A DNA stretch of 64,000 nt, from positions 62,001-126,000 of the forward strand of contig JAXLUI010000002.1 in assembly GCA_046329585.1 (NCBI GenBank), in the 5' to 3' direction. The DNA comes from DLKC01 sp002478885 (GTDB lineage Bacteria > Bacteroidota > Bacteroidia > Chitinophagales > Chitinophagaceae). Each line of letters begins with the position of its first letter. Positions within the stretch are counted from its first letter, which is position 1. Below are positions 52,040 through 60,874 of this stretch, piece by piece. The translations under genes and the position numbers were made by a program. Below the pieces are notes generated by a model, which worked only from the letters and a program-made list of their open reading frames with translations, did not search any database and had not been told where the DNA came from.

Positions 52040-53215
52040 TTAAGAAACTCCACCGGCCTTTTTTAGTCCGCAGAGTTCCAGGTATTTGTTTTCAAAAACG
52101 GTTAACTGTCTGTCAATGGAAAACCTCTTTTCTATGGTTGCCCTGCAATTGCCCGCGATCCGTTTGTATAATTCCTCATCCGTGAGCAGGCGCATGAGTT
52201 GTTCGGCCATTTCGCCGGGATCATACACATCCGCCAGCAAGCCATCCTGGCCGTCAGTGATCACCTCTTCCATCCCCCCGCACCTCGATGAAACCACCGG
52301 CAACTCAAGGCTCATTGCCTCCAGCACAACGTTGGCGATACCTTCATAAACACTGGGCAGAAAAAAAACACTGGATTCTTCCATCAGGTGTTTTACTTCC
52401 TCCCTTGAGCCCGAGCCGACGAGTTTTACTTCGTTCTGCAAGCCAAGCTGCCGCGTTTTAAAAACAATTTCCTCGTATTTATTGCCATCACCCATGATCA
52501 CCCAGTGAAAGGGCAAACCTGCTTCTTTTAATTTTTTCATCGCCATCAGCCCGGCGGCATGGCCTTTTTGAAAAGTCAGCCGGCCGATACTCAGGATGAC
52601 ATTCTTTTTCCCTGCGGCTACCGGTCTGCTGCGTCTGAAAAAAGAGCTGTTGATACTCGGATGATTGATGAATATCTTTTCCGGGGGGCAGTAGCTGGCA
52701 ATGGTTGCCCGCATGTCGTCAGACACACAATGCACTGCGTCCACTACCTGCATCAGCCTGGCAAATTTTTCCCGCCGGTCTGCACTCATCAGCAATTTCA
52801 CTTTTTCCGCCGAACCCCTGCAACTAACTACGGTCTTTGCTTTCAGGTAACGGAATTCGTTCAGGTACTCGATCCCTATACCCGAGAATTCAAAATGTAT
52901 GATATCCGGCTTGTACCGGTTGATGAGTCCGCTTCTCGCTTTACGCAGGAGGTACTGTTTGCTGCCGGCCGGATGAACAAGTGCGCCTGGCCAGAGACCT
53001 GGATGCGACAATACATACCTCGTTATGCTGTTCTTGCTGAAAAGTACGATACGTACATTCCGGAGCTGCTGGCTGAGTTGGGCAAATACCTTTTGATTGC
53101 TTCTGTGGCAGAATACAGTGAGCTCATGGCCGCTCTCTGAAAGCCCGATCACCTTATTCGAAATAAATGTCTCGCTCAGGGAAGGAAAAGTGTCAACTAT
53201 AATGGCTATTCTCAC
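52040..53215 (-). CDS. Glycosyltransferase family 4 (tandem paralog, copy B)
   Basis: The 391-residue GT-B protein begins MRIAIIVDTFPSLSETFISN, with VILSIGRLTFQKGHAAGL and VYEGIANVVLEAMSLELPVV (Glu-x7-Glu). It is similar to copy A along the whole length by eye (about four in ten residues). The first and second halves are both present. It is the first gene after a 155-bp gap that separates it from asnB. Probably adds a sugar of the repeat unit. Confidence 0.93.
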   Translation of the reverse strand: MRIAIIVDTFPSLSETFISNKVIGLSESGHELTVFCHRSNQKVFAQLSQQLRNVRIVLFSKNSITRYVLSHPGLWPGALVHPAGSKQYLLRKARSGLINRYKPDIIHFEFSGIGIEYLNEFRYLKAKTVVSCRGSAEKVKLLMSADRREKFARLMQVVDAVHCVSDDMRATIASYCPPEKIFINHPSINSSFFRRSRPVAAGKKNVILSIGRLTFQKGHAAGLMAMKKLKEAGLPFHWVIMGDGNKYEEIVFKTRQLGLQNEVKLVGSGSREEVKHLMEESSVFFLPSVYEGIANVVLEAMSLELPVVSSRCGGMEEVITDGQDGLLADVYDPGEMAEQLMRLLTDEELYKRIAGNCRATIEKRFSIDRQLTVFENKYLELCGLKKAGGVS

Positions 53216-53370
53216 AATAAAACAGATGTAAATGGAAAGGCATGGCAGGCCGTTCCGGTTAATAGGTTATGAATGCTTGTTTCGGTCCGTTAAATCAATC
53301 CCGGTATCGCGGTTTTGTCGGTGGCTATTGTCCATACCAATATTAAAAAAACCAGCCGCCCGGCCTCCTG

Positions 53371-55227
53371 TCACAGCCTGCTGCTGTTGCGGTGCTCCGC
53401 TTCCCATCGCACAAAGGCATAAATGGCCCACAACAGCCAGGAATGGTCCTGTTTGGATTCCATGTGTTCCGCGATAAGTTTTCCCAGCGCTTTCCTGTTA
53501 AAAAAAGGCAACAGCCTGCCCGGCATATCCATGATCTTTTCGGTAACGTCCATGCGCAGCTCATTACGCATCCACGACTTCAACGGGATACTGAAACCGC
53601 GTTTTTCCGCCAACACAGGTGCCGAACCAAACTTATCGGAAAGCAGCTGTTTCATATTCATTTTCCCCTCTTTGCCACTGACACAGTGCTGCCAGGATAG
53701 CCCGCTGCTGTAGTCAAGCATCGCATTGCTCAGGTAAGGCACACGCACCTCCAGGCTGTGGAACATACTTGCCCTGTCGACCTTTAGCAGGATGCGTTGG
53801 AGGTGAATATCCATTTCAAGCTGTCTTGCAATCTGCATCAGGTTACCCGGATCCGGATCCTGCGCATCAAAGCTGTTGAGGGCATCTTCAAGAAACAACG
53901 GCACCTCCGCCGACGCTTCCAGGATGCCTTTACGGTTACGCAAGGCGCCTGTGATATAAAGGCTGGAATAGTAGTAACCGGGAAAATTACCGGAACGCCA
54001 GTGCCGGGCTACGTGAATGCCGCGGGGGTTCCTGAGCTTGGCCATTAGAAGGTTTACATGCTTGCCTGCAATACCGCCGGTATATACAGGAAGCACGGAC
54101 AGCAGGTTCACAGCGCGTCGGTAGCCCCAGAATAATTCATCCGGCCCGTCGCCGCTCAATGCCACGGTCACCTTTTCCTTTGCAAAAGCCGACAACAACA
54201 GTGTAGGCAGCGAAGAATAGTCAGCGAAAGGTTCACTGTAGGCCGCCGTGTGGTCGTCGATCAACTGTAAAAGCTCAGCGGGGCTGATATACCGGCAGTG
54301 ATGTGGCAGCGAGAACCTGGTCGCATACTGCTTCGCTGCCGCTGCTTCATCCATGGCATGGTCCCTTATCCCGATCGTAAATGCGTCAACACCCTGCTGG
54401 CGCCCTGCATAAAAACTCAGCAGGGTGCTGTCGACCCCGCCCGACATAAAAGTCCCTACCGGCACATCACTGACCAGTTGGTTTTTTACCGATAGCTGGA
54501 TGAGTTCCTCAAGCCCGGCAGTCTGTTCCTGCTGTGCCCCCTGGTGGGCAAAGCGGTAATACCGTTTCGTTTCCGCTTTGCCGCCGGAAATAGTCATATA
54601 ATGTCCATGCGGCAATTGCTTTGTCTGGCGCACTACGCCGCTCCCGCCAGGCATATAACCAAGGTCGAGGTAACTGGCCACTGCATTTTCATCAAGGCTG
54701 TTATCCCGAAAAAAAGGATGGTTGATCACGTGATCATATTGAGAACTGAACACGACCCCTTCCCGGCTCTCCCCGACATACAAAGGTTTTACGCCAACGC
54801 GATCCCTGGCAAGCACCAGTTTATCGCGGGTACTGTCATAAAAAGCAAAAGCAAAAATGCCGTCCGTAAGGGCCAGGGTATGAGCGGTGCCCAACCATTT
54901 TAAGGCATAGAGCAGCCGTTCGGTATCAGAGCCCGACCGGTAACGCTGCCCGAATGGCTCCAGGGCATCTTCCAGCGCTCTTGTATTGTAGATCTCCCCG
55001 TTAAAACTGATCACGTAATTACCGCAATCGCTCTGCATTGGCTGGTTACCCTTGTTGCTTAAATCGCGTATAGCTAACCTGGTAAACACCGTAATGTAAT
55101 TTTTTTCATTACACCAGGTACCTTCGGCATCCGGTCCTCTTCGCCGCATAGTGTTGATGCACCGGGAGAAATAATCCTCCTTCAACTGGCCACGGTTATA
55201 CATATACATCCCGGCAATGCCGCACAT
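53371..55227 (-). CDS. asnB: Asparagine synthase (glutamine-hydrolysing)-like amidotransferase
   Basis: The 618-residue protein starts MCGIAGMYMYNRGQ with Cys2 as the glutaminase nucleophile and GGDTER-like residues (GSDTERLLYALKW) in the glutaminase domain (about 1-200), followed by the synthetase domain with the PP-loop SGGVDST (about 238-244) and LSGDGPDELFWGY. AsnB-like proteins in polysaccharide clusters often amidate uronic acids of the glycan rather than make free asparagine; this is inference from context. It is 5 bp from the methyltransferase gene upstream. Confidence 0.9.
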   Translation of the reverse strand: MCGIAGMYMYNRGQLKEDYFSRCINTMRRRGPDAEGTWCNEKNYITVFTRLAIRDLSNKGNQPMQSDCGNYVISFNGEIYNTRALEDALEPFGQRYRSGSDTERLLYALKWLGTAHTLALTDGIFAFAFYDSTRDKLVLARDRVGVKPLYVGESREGVVFSSQYDHVINHPFFRDNSLDENAVASYLDLGYMPGGSGVVRQTKQLPHGHYMTISGGKAETKRYYRFAHQGAQQEQTAGLEELIQLSVKNQLVSDVPVGTFMSGGVDSTLLSFYAGRQQGVDAFTIGIRDHAMDEAAAAKQYATRFSLPHHCRYISPAELLQLIDDHTAAYSEPFADYSSLPTLLLSAFAKEKVTVALSGDGPDELFWGYRRAVNLLSVLPVYTGGIAGKHVNLLMAKLRNPRGIHVARHWRSGNFPGYYYSSLYITGALRNRKGILEASAEVPLFLEDALNSFDAQDPDPGNLMQIARQLEMDIHLQRILLKVDRASMFHSLEVRVPYLSNAMLDYSSGLSWQHCVSGKEGKMNMKQLLSDKFGSAPVLAEKRGFSIPLKSWMRNELRMDVTEKIMDMPGRLLPFFNRKALGKLIAEHMESKQDHSWLLWAIYAFVRWEAEHRNSSRL

Positions 55228-55232
55228 AATAA

Positions 55233-55850
55233 TTATTTTTTTACCCGGAACAACACGCCTGACACCTTGTGCCTTTTGCCCAAAAAGAAAGCAATCCTTT
55301 CGCGGTAGCCCCAGAGGGGAAACCGGGATTTTTTTATGCCGTAATAGAAAGGATCCGTGATGCTGATAATCGCTTTTGCAACGCAGGTGATTTGCGCAGA
55401 GGGGAAAAGGGCCAGTATTTCACCGGGTGTCGGCCTGAAACCATTGTCGATCGGGTCATGGTGGATCCTGTAACGGTAGGGCACACTGATGAGGATGTAC
55501 CCGCCATCAGCGGTGATCGACATCAGGTTTCGGGCCACAAGGCCAATATCCGCTACATGTTCCAGCATATTGGTGCAGATCGTAAGCGTAAACTGATCTT
55601 TAAACCGTGTCGCCATGCCAGGGTCACTCACATCGGCAATAACATCAACGCCATCTTCCGCCTTCATATCCATATGGCATACCTGCCAGCCGTTTCGCTC
55701 CAGCGGTGCGATAAGCTGTTCCTGTATATGTGGCTGCACAGTTGTCCGGAACTGCAGTGTGGAAGACCCCAGGTTGGCAGCTTTTTTCTGCCCGCTGGCA
55801 TTTATCCCGGACAATGCTTCCCGTATCCAATACGCTTCCTGCTTAAACAT
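55233..55850 (-). CDS. SAM-dependent methyltransferase, polysaccharide-associated
   Basis: The 205-residue protein has a loose methyltransferase pattern: DMKAEDGVDVIADVSDPG, TICTNMLEHVADIGLVARN and DGGYILISVPYRYRIHHDPIDNG. The glycine-rich motif I is hard to see at its usual place, so the SAM-binding site may be weak or the protein inactive. It overlaps the upstream GT4 gene by 8 bp and is followed by asnB. Acceptor unknown. Confidence 0.7.
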   Translation of the reverse strand: MFKQEAYWIREALSGINASGQKKAANLGSSTLQFRTTVQPHIQEQLIAPLERNGWQVCHMDMKAEDGVDVIADVSDPGMATRFKDQFTLTICTNMLEHVADIGLVARNLMSITADGGYILISVPYRYRIHHDPIDNGFRPTPGEILALFPSAQITCVAKAIISITDPFYYGIKKSRFPLWGYRERIAFFLGKRHKVSGVLFRVKK

Positions 55851-57072
55851 GTTTTTCCGCGATTACATTTTGATACACTTCCAGTATGGCTTCTGCCTGC
55901 CTGCCGGGGTTGAAATCTGTTAAAAGCCGATCCCGGTCAAAAGGAACGGTTGCTGCGCCATTTGGCATCCCCTGCCCACCCGTTTGCATTGCCCGCAGCA
56001 CCCCGGCCAGCATTGCCGCATTGCCCGGCTCGAACAATATACCACCATACTTTTTAACAAGCTCGGCAGACCCGGCTGCATCACTCGCGACTACTGGTTT
56101 TCCGCACAGCAATGCTTCAAGTATCACCAGCCCCTGCGGCTCTGGCTTAACGGCACTGTGCACTATCACCGACGAGATATTGATGATGGCTTCGATATCA
56201 TCCCTGTTACCCAGGAACTGGATATTTTTCTCCAGGCCGTAACGCTTGCTGAGCGCACGCAGGCTGTCCATATAACCCCGGGAACCTATACCATCATCGA
56301 AAGGGCCTGCAATCAATATCCTGCAGTTGGCCAGCTGCACGCCTCCGAGGTGGATGGCCTCTATAAGCACATGTTGCCCCTTCCACTCCGTTATCCGGCC
56401 GATACTGCTCACAACAAAGTCATCCTCCCCGATCGACAGGGCCTTTCTAAGGGAGGCCGAAGGGCTGGACGGCCTGAATACATCTCTATCAGTTATGGCA
56501 TGTAATACCATGTTCCGCTCCGGCTGTATCCGGAACAGCCTGTTGAAATGGGCACAAATGGCTGCTGACATGTGGAAGTGGAACGACAGGCTTTTCATTA
56601 GCCGCCGGTCAAGAAAATGTGCCAGGTATTTGCTGCCATAGCCTGCCAGTGAATGGTTATACATCAGCTGGGGTACCCCCGCCTGCCTTGCGGCACGTAC
56701 GGCTGCCCTGTTTGTCATAATATCCGTGTAATGCTGCACCAGGTCGGGTTGTTCGGCAGCCATCAGCCGCCGGGTATAACGCACCAGGGGTACTTCATCA
56801 ATAAAATAATGCCTGGCGATAGCAAGCTGCAGTAACAGGATATTTAAAAAGCGAAACGGGGTGGCCGGCACCTTCAGCGGCTTCAGCAGGCCGGTATGGG
56901 GCAGGTAATGGACCTTTACTCCGGCTATCTCTTCCAAACTGGCGGTATACTTGTTTTGATGGTAACACAATACTACCGGCAGTATCCTGTTTTTGTCAAA
57001 CTGCTTCAGCATGCAATGGAGCGCAGTAAGGTTGCCTCCGCCTGCGGGTGCCATGATGAATAAGACTTTCAT
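55843..57072 (-). CDS. Glycosyltransferase family 4
   Basis: The 409-residue GT-B protein begins MKVLFIMAPAGGGNLTALHC with a Gly-rich start. The donor half has DFVVSSIGRITEWKGQHVLI, LIAGPFDDGIGSRGYMD, and KPEPQGLVILEALLCGKPVV (Glu-x7-Glu) followed by SDAAGSAELV. Start and stop overlap the neighbours by a few bases, so it is part of one transcript. Its acceptor cannot be read. Confidence 0.92.
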   Translation of the reverse strand: MKVLFIMAPAGGGNLTALHCMLKQFDKNRILPVVLCYHQNKYTASLEEIAGVKVHYLPHTGLLKPLKVPATPFRFLNILLLQLAIARHYFIDEVPLVRYTRRLMAAEQPDLVQHYTDIMTNRAAVRAARQAGVPQLMYNHSLAGYGSKYLAHFLDRRLMKSLSFHFHMSAAICAHFNRLFRIQPERNMVLHAITDRDVFRPSSPSASLRKALSIGEDDFVVSSIGRITEWKGQHVLIEAIHLGGVQLANCRILIAGPFDDGIGSRGYMDSLRALSKRYGLEKNIQFLGNRDDIEAIINISSVIVHSAVKPEPQGLVILEALLCGKPVVASDAAGSAELVKKYGGILFEPGNAAMLAGVLRAMQTGGQGMPNGAATVPFDRDRLLTDFNPGRQAEAILEVYQNVIAEKHV

Positions 57073-58490
57073 TTTCCGGGCGCTTTTTCACCAACAGGCG
57101 CGTACCCGCCTGCCAATGCGGTCTGTATCGCTTCAGCAACCCGTTCTGAACTGCGGCCGTCCGTATAAGTGATCACCTGTTCCAGTATCGAAGTCCGGGC
57201 ATTGCTGAAAGCCCCGGGATGCTGCAGTGCTTCATTTACCTGGTTGATCAATATTTCCCGGGATGTAGCCAGGTGAAGTCCACCGGAACTGGTTATTGCG
57301 GTAAAATGTTCCTGCCGGTACATAGCTTGTAACAACGCTTGCCTGGAAGGCTCCGCTTCATCATACGCAGGGCCTATCTGCGGTTTGTCAAAAGAACTGC
57401 CGTCTACCGTCATAGTGGAACAAAGGTTGACATGCACATCAGTGTAACGGAGTGTTGAACAAAGTTTCTTAATATCCATATCCCGGATATTGGCGTGGTA
57501 AACAATCCCCTCACCCGTCCATGAATGATCAACAACAATATTCGGGCTATCCCCGGCTGCGGCAGTCCAGCGGGCAACAATGTCCGTCGGGTGACAGCGG
57601 AAAAGGATCAGGGGGTTGCCTTTTATGCGCCCGCTTCGGATGGCCTCATCTATATGCAAAAGATATTGTGGCTCATTGGGAAAAAGATTGCCCGGGCCTC
57701 CTGCGTATAATATAATTTTCCGGTCGTCCTTTGGCGGCAGGCCGGCCAGTATCCTCCACTCCTCCTCCGGCAGAATATAGCCGGGTCTGAAATAAAAATC
57801 AAACTGCGCTGCACCGGTTACCCGTACCAGTTGCTTTTTTGTATTGGGATAAATACGGTTTAACTGGGCACGGTTACTGGCATTCCACAACAGGTAAACA
57901 TCGTAAAGGACCGGGATCCAGCCACGCTTGGTAATATTGTCAAACGACAGTATCGAAGTAATCATTTGCTTGCCCCTCGCCTTGCAGGCCCGGAGCAAAA
58001 GGTCTTCCTGCCGGTGAAAAGGGGACACCGTAAAAACAGCATCGACCGAAAGACTGTCCACAAAAGCGAGAAAGCTTTTGTAGTTGGTAGCTTCCCCGAG
58101 CAATTGCTCTTCCCGGCTGAAGAGCTTGCGCCTGGTGCCTGGCAGCAGCAGCTTAAACCGGTTGAATAGCCTGCGTCCATGGCTCAGCAGTCGTCCCTTA
58201 AGCGGGATAAACTGGTCAAGATAGGCGCGCTGGATACCGGTTGACGGGCTCTTCAGGCAAAAATATTCAAACCATATATCGATCTTTTTCCGGGTATCTG
58301 CATAGGCGCTATCCCGGCGGTCAGCTGGCACAATGTGTACTTCAAACCCCCTTGCGCGAAGCTCTGCCACCAGGTCTTCCTGGTCCCAGGTGATCGCTAC
58401 AACGGGTTCACTAAAAGCACGTAGCATGTCAAGCAACCCCGTCCGCACAATATACCGCACGGCAAAACTGATAGATATGGTAACCAGCAT
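57069..58490 (-). CDS. Unassigned GT-B-like polysaccharide protein
   Basis: Preferred start is the ATG at 58490, giving 473 residues (MLVTISISFAVRYIVRTG); the open frame from a GTG at 58568 (499 residues) begins inside a dispersed repeat and looks like a chance extension. It has a FAVRYIVRTGLLDML start, FTVSPFHRQEDLLLRA in the middle, and IILYAGGPGNLFPNEP followed by ILFRCHPTDIVARW, which recall the CDP-glycerol glycerophosphotransferase/capsule polysaccharide export (KpsC-like) fold of GT-B enzymes. No clear family. It overlaps the next gene by 4 bp and is transcribed with the GT4 genes. Confidence 0.75.
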   Translation of the reverse strand: MLVTISISFAVRYIVRTGLLDMLRAFSEPVVAITWDQEDLVAELRARGFEVHIVPADRRDSAYADTRKKIDIWFEYFCLKSPSTGIQRAYLDQFIPLKGRLLSHGRRLFNRFKLLLPGTRRKLFSREEQLLGEATNYKSFLAFVDSLSVDAVFTVSPFHRQEDLLLRACKARGKQMITSILSFDNITKRGWIPVLYDVYLLWNASNRAQLNRIYPNTKKQLVRVTGAAQFDFYFRPGYILPEEEWRILAGLPPKDDRKIILYAGGPGNLFPNEPQYLLHIDEAIRSGRIKGNPLILFRCHPTDIVARWTAAAGDSPNIVVDHSWTGEGIVYHANIRDMDIKKLCSTLRYTDVHVNLCSTMTVDGSSFDKPQIGPAYDEAEPSRQALLQAMYRQEHFTAITSSGGLHLATSREILINQVNEALQHPGAFSNARTSILEQVITYTDGRSSERVAEAIQTALAGGYAPVGEKAPGK

Positions 58491-58550
58491 GCGCTTCTTT
58501 TTCACTTGTTGATGCGTATTGATATTCACCGGCTTTTCACCGCTGTTCAA

Positions 58551-58580
58551 CTTCGTTGTGTCACTCACTTCAGCGTCTGC
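58551..58580 (+). repeat. Dispersed intergenic repeat (partial)
   Basis: CTTC, core GTTGTGTCACTCACT (58555-58569), then CAGCGTCTGC. The 15 core bases are identical to the copy at 14883. It covers the GTG at 58568 that could be taken as a start codon of the adjacent gene. Confidence 0.5.
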
Positions 58581-58612
58581 AACTTTATGCAGCAGCTATA
58601 GCTGCCGGCCAT

Positions 58613-59719
58613 TCAGTCGCCAACGGCGGCGGGCTGCTCAACAACCGCTTCAAATCTTTCGCGGTAGTGTCGCAGGCTGTACCTCTTTTCAAATGTGCTC
58701 CGGGCATTTTCCGACAGCTTTGCCCGCAGCGTTTCGTTGTTGAACAACAGCAGCATGTTTGCCGCAAGGTCCTCCGCGTTGCCGCTTTCAAACAAAAGCC
58801 CGTTAACTGCATGCCCGATCATGTCGGGGATGCCACCTGCATTGCTGGCAATGACCGGCGTGCCCACCGAAAATGCTTCGAGGATCACGGTGGGCAGGTT
58901 ATCGATCCTGCTGGGTACCGCAAGCACATCCAGTGAAGCGATAAAGCGATGGATGGCTGTATAAGAGATGCTTCCGTTAAAAACCACCTTGTCCTGTATG
59001 CCAAGGCTGTGGCTGAGTTCTTGTAAGCTTGCTGATTCTTCGCCACTGCCGGCAATCAGAAGCCGCAGGCCTGGGATGTCCGTCAGCAACAGTTTAAACG
59101 CATGCAACAAAATATCGGCGCCTTTTGACCGCTGAAGCCTTCCCAGGAAGCCGATGCTGTGGTTGCCACCGCAATGCCGGGTATCGGTATCAGGCAAGGC
59201 ATTGGGGAAAACAAAGCACTTTTCAGGATTAACCTTATAATAACGGGTAATATCTGCTTTAGCCGCGGAAGAAACCGCAAGCACATGCGTGGCGCGCCGA
59301 AAAGCGAAACCTTTTCGCCATATATTGATCCGTTGTGCCAGGTCAAGCCTGCCAACATCTTCAATATATTGCTGCACCATGGTATGATAATAACAAACCC
59401 GTTGGCTGACCGCAAAAAAGGAAGCAACAAAAAGCATGATATCGTTGGCCGCGAAATTACTGATGACCAGTTGGGGCTGGTAACGCCGGAAGAGCCGGAT
59501 GGCAAACAGCAGGTCTTTGATCCCGTTCGGTCGTTTTCCCGGCCACTCTACTACCAGCAGGCGGTCGTTGATGGTCATTTCAGCCGACCCGCTTTTCTTT
59601 GCATTAAAAAAGATGACGGTATTGTCTTTCGACAATTCGGTCGCCAGCCATTTGGATTGGTAGCTGACAGAAACGTCGCTCCAGTTATGGGCAATAAAAA
59701 TGGTTTTACCGCTGATCAC
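58613..59719 (-). CDS. Glycosyltransferase family 4 (second tandem pair, copy A)
   Basis: The 368-residue GT-B protein starts with a GTG that overlaps the previous stop (GTGA) and reads MISGKTIFIAHNWSDVSVSYQ. The donor half has HSIGFLGRLQRSKGADIL, LLIAGSGEESASLQELS and the catalytic DNLPTVILEAFSVGTPVI, with Asp-x7-Glu instead of Glu-x7-Glu, followed by GGIPDMI. It resembles copy B (FIAHSWSDVSV) along its length, so both came from one duplication. Confidence 0.93.
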   Translation of the reverse strand: MISGKTIFIAHNWSDVSVSYQSKWLATELSKDNTVIFFNAKKSGSAEMTINDRLLVVEWPGKRPNGIKDLLFAIRLFRRYQPQLVISNFAANDIMLFVASFFAVSQRVCYYHTMVQQYIEDVGRLDLAQRINIWRKGFAFRRATHVLAVSSAAKADITRYYKVNPEKCFVFPNALPDTDTRHCGGNHSIGFLGRLQRSKGADILLHAFKLLLTDIPGLRLLIAGSGEESASLQELSHSLGIQDKVVFNGSISYTAIHRFIASLDVLAVPSRIDNLPTVILEAFSVGTPVIASNAGGIPDMIGHAVNGLLFESGNAEDLAANMLLLFNNETLRAKLSENARSTFEKRYSLRHYRERFEAVVEQPAAVGD

Positions 59720-60804
59720 CGCGAAAGTTGATTAATAAATTTGTTTACCGCGCCCACATGTTGGTCCATGCTGAATGCTGCGGCAAAATGCTGCCGGGCA
59801 TTATCCGCCATATGCTCCCGCAATCGCACATCCTGCAGCAGCCGCTTGATGGCAGCCGCCAGGGCGGCGGTATCTCCTGCCGGTACCAGCAATCCGTCCT
59901 TTTCATCGGCTACCATATCGGGAATTCCTCCTGCTGCAAAAGCCACTACCGGTACACCCGACGCCAGCGCTTCCAATATCACCGTGGGAAAATTATCCAG
60001 CCGGCTCGGCACCACAAGGCAATAGGCCCCGGCAACAAACCGCAGGGCTTCGCGGTAATGGGCAAAATAGCCTCTGAAAAAAACCCGGTCCTGCAAACCC
60101 AGTGTTGCCGCAAGCTGCTTCAGGTTCGCCTCCTCTGCGCCATGCCCGGCAATCTCAAAAAGAATATCGTCAGCACCGGGCTGCAGCAGCGCAATGGCCT
60201 CAAGCAGCAGGTCAACGCCCTTGCTGTGGTCAAGCCGGCCGATAAACCGAACTACCCGGTTTACCGGGCCAATATTTTCAACCGGCGGGGGAAAAATGCC
60301 ATTGTATATTTTATAAACCTTCGACGCCGGGATCCGGTAATTCCCTACCGCGTCTGCTCTTCCATATTCATTGAGTACAACCACTTTCGTCGCCAGTGCG
60401 TATATGTATTTACGCCGCCTGATCAGTCGCCCTGCAAGCGCGGCATCTTTTACATCACCGGAATATTGCCCGGTTAGGGTATGCAGCCAGCATACCCGGT
60501 GCCTCACGCCCAGCAGCCAGGCAGCGATCATGCAAATATTCGTCGCGCCGAAATGAACGATCATCACATCAGGCCTGTTGCGTAAAATGTGCCGGCAGAG
60601 AAAGAAAAAATCGCGTAAAGTATTTGGCCTTTTATTAGGCCATTCATATACAGATAAATTGTTTGACAGCCTTAAAACCGGCGAACCAATACGTGCCTGT
60701 GAAAAAAAAGACACCTGGTGATGCGCGGCAAGATCCTGCGCAACCGCCTTGGTTTGAATATTGACCGAAACATCACTCCAGCTATGTGCAATAAATATCT
60801 TCAA
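59716..60804 (-). CDS. Glycosyltransferase family 4 (second tandem pair, copy B)
   Basis: Preferred start is the TTG at 60804 (362 residues, MKIFIAHSWSDVSVN), which lines up with copy A; the open frame extends 16 codons further to an ATG at 60852. It has VVRFIGRLDHSKGVDLLLEA, FEIAGHGAEEANLKQLA and the catalytic DNFPTVILEALASGVPVV (Asp-x7-Glu), followed by GGIPDMV. It is a tandem copy of the gene at 58613. Confidence 0.9.
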   Translation of the reverse strand: MKIFIAHSWSDVSVNIQTKAVAQDLAAHHQVSFFSQARIGSPVLRLSNNLSVYEWPNKRPNTLRDFFFLCRHILRNRPDVMIVHFGATNICMIAAWLLGVRHRVCWLHTLTGQYSGDVKDAALAGRLIRRRKYIYALATKVVVLNEYGRADAVGNYRIPASKVYKIYNGIFPPPVENIGPVNRVVRFIGRLDHSKGVDLLLEAIALLQPGADDILFEIAGHGAEEANLKQLAATLGLQDRVFFRGYFAHYREALRFVAGAYCLVVPSRLDNFPTVILEALASGVPVVAFAAGGIPDMVADEKDGLLVPAGDTAALAAAIKRLLQDVRLREHMADNARQHFAAAFSMDQHVGAVNKFINQLSR

Positions 60805-60874
60805 AGTACAGCCTGTTAATTGCCATCTCAAGTCTGACGTTTCCCACCCCATTCACCATTGACCATTCACCCTC

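Noticed and set aside
55269..55913. 214-residue plus-strand open frame
   Set aside because: It overlaps the methyltransferase and GT4 genes in antisense and has no recognisable feature.
97..58580. CRISPR array as explanation for the repeats
   Set aside because: The copies are diverged, tens of kilobases apart and in both orientations, with no regular spacers and no cas genes.
59728..60477. 249-residue open frame on the plus strand
   Set aside because: It is antisense to a GT4 gene with a full catalytic motif; GC-rich minus-strand coding sequence often leaves such frames.
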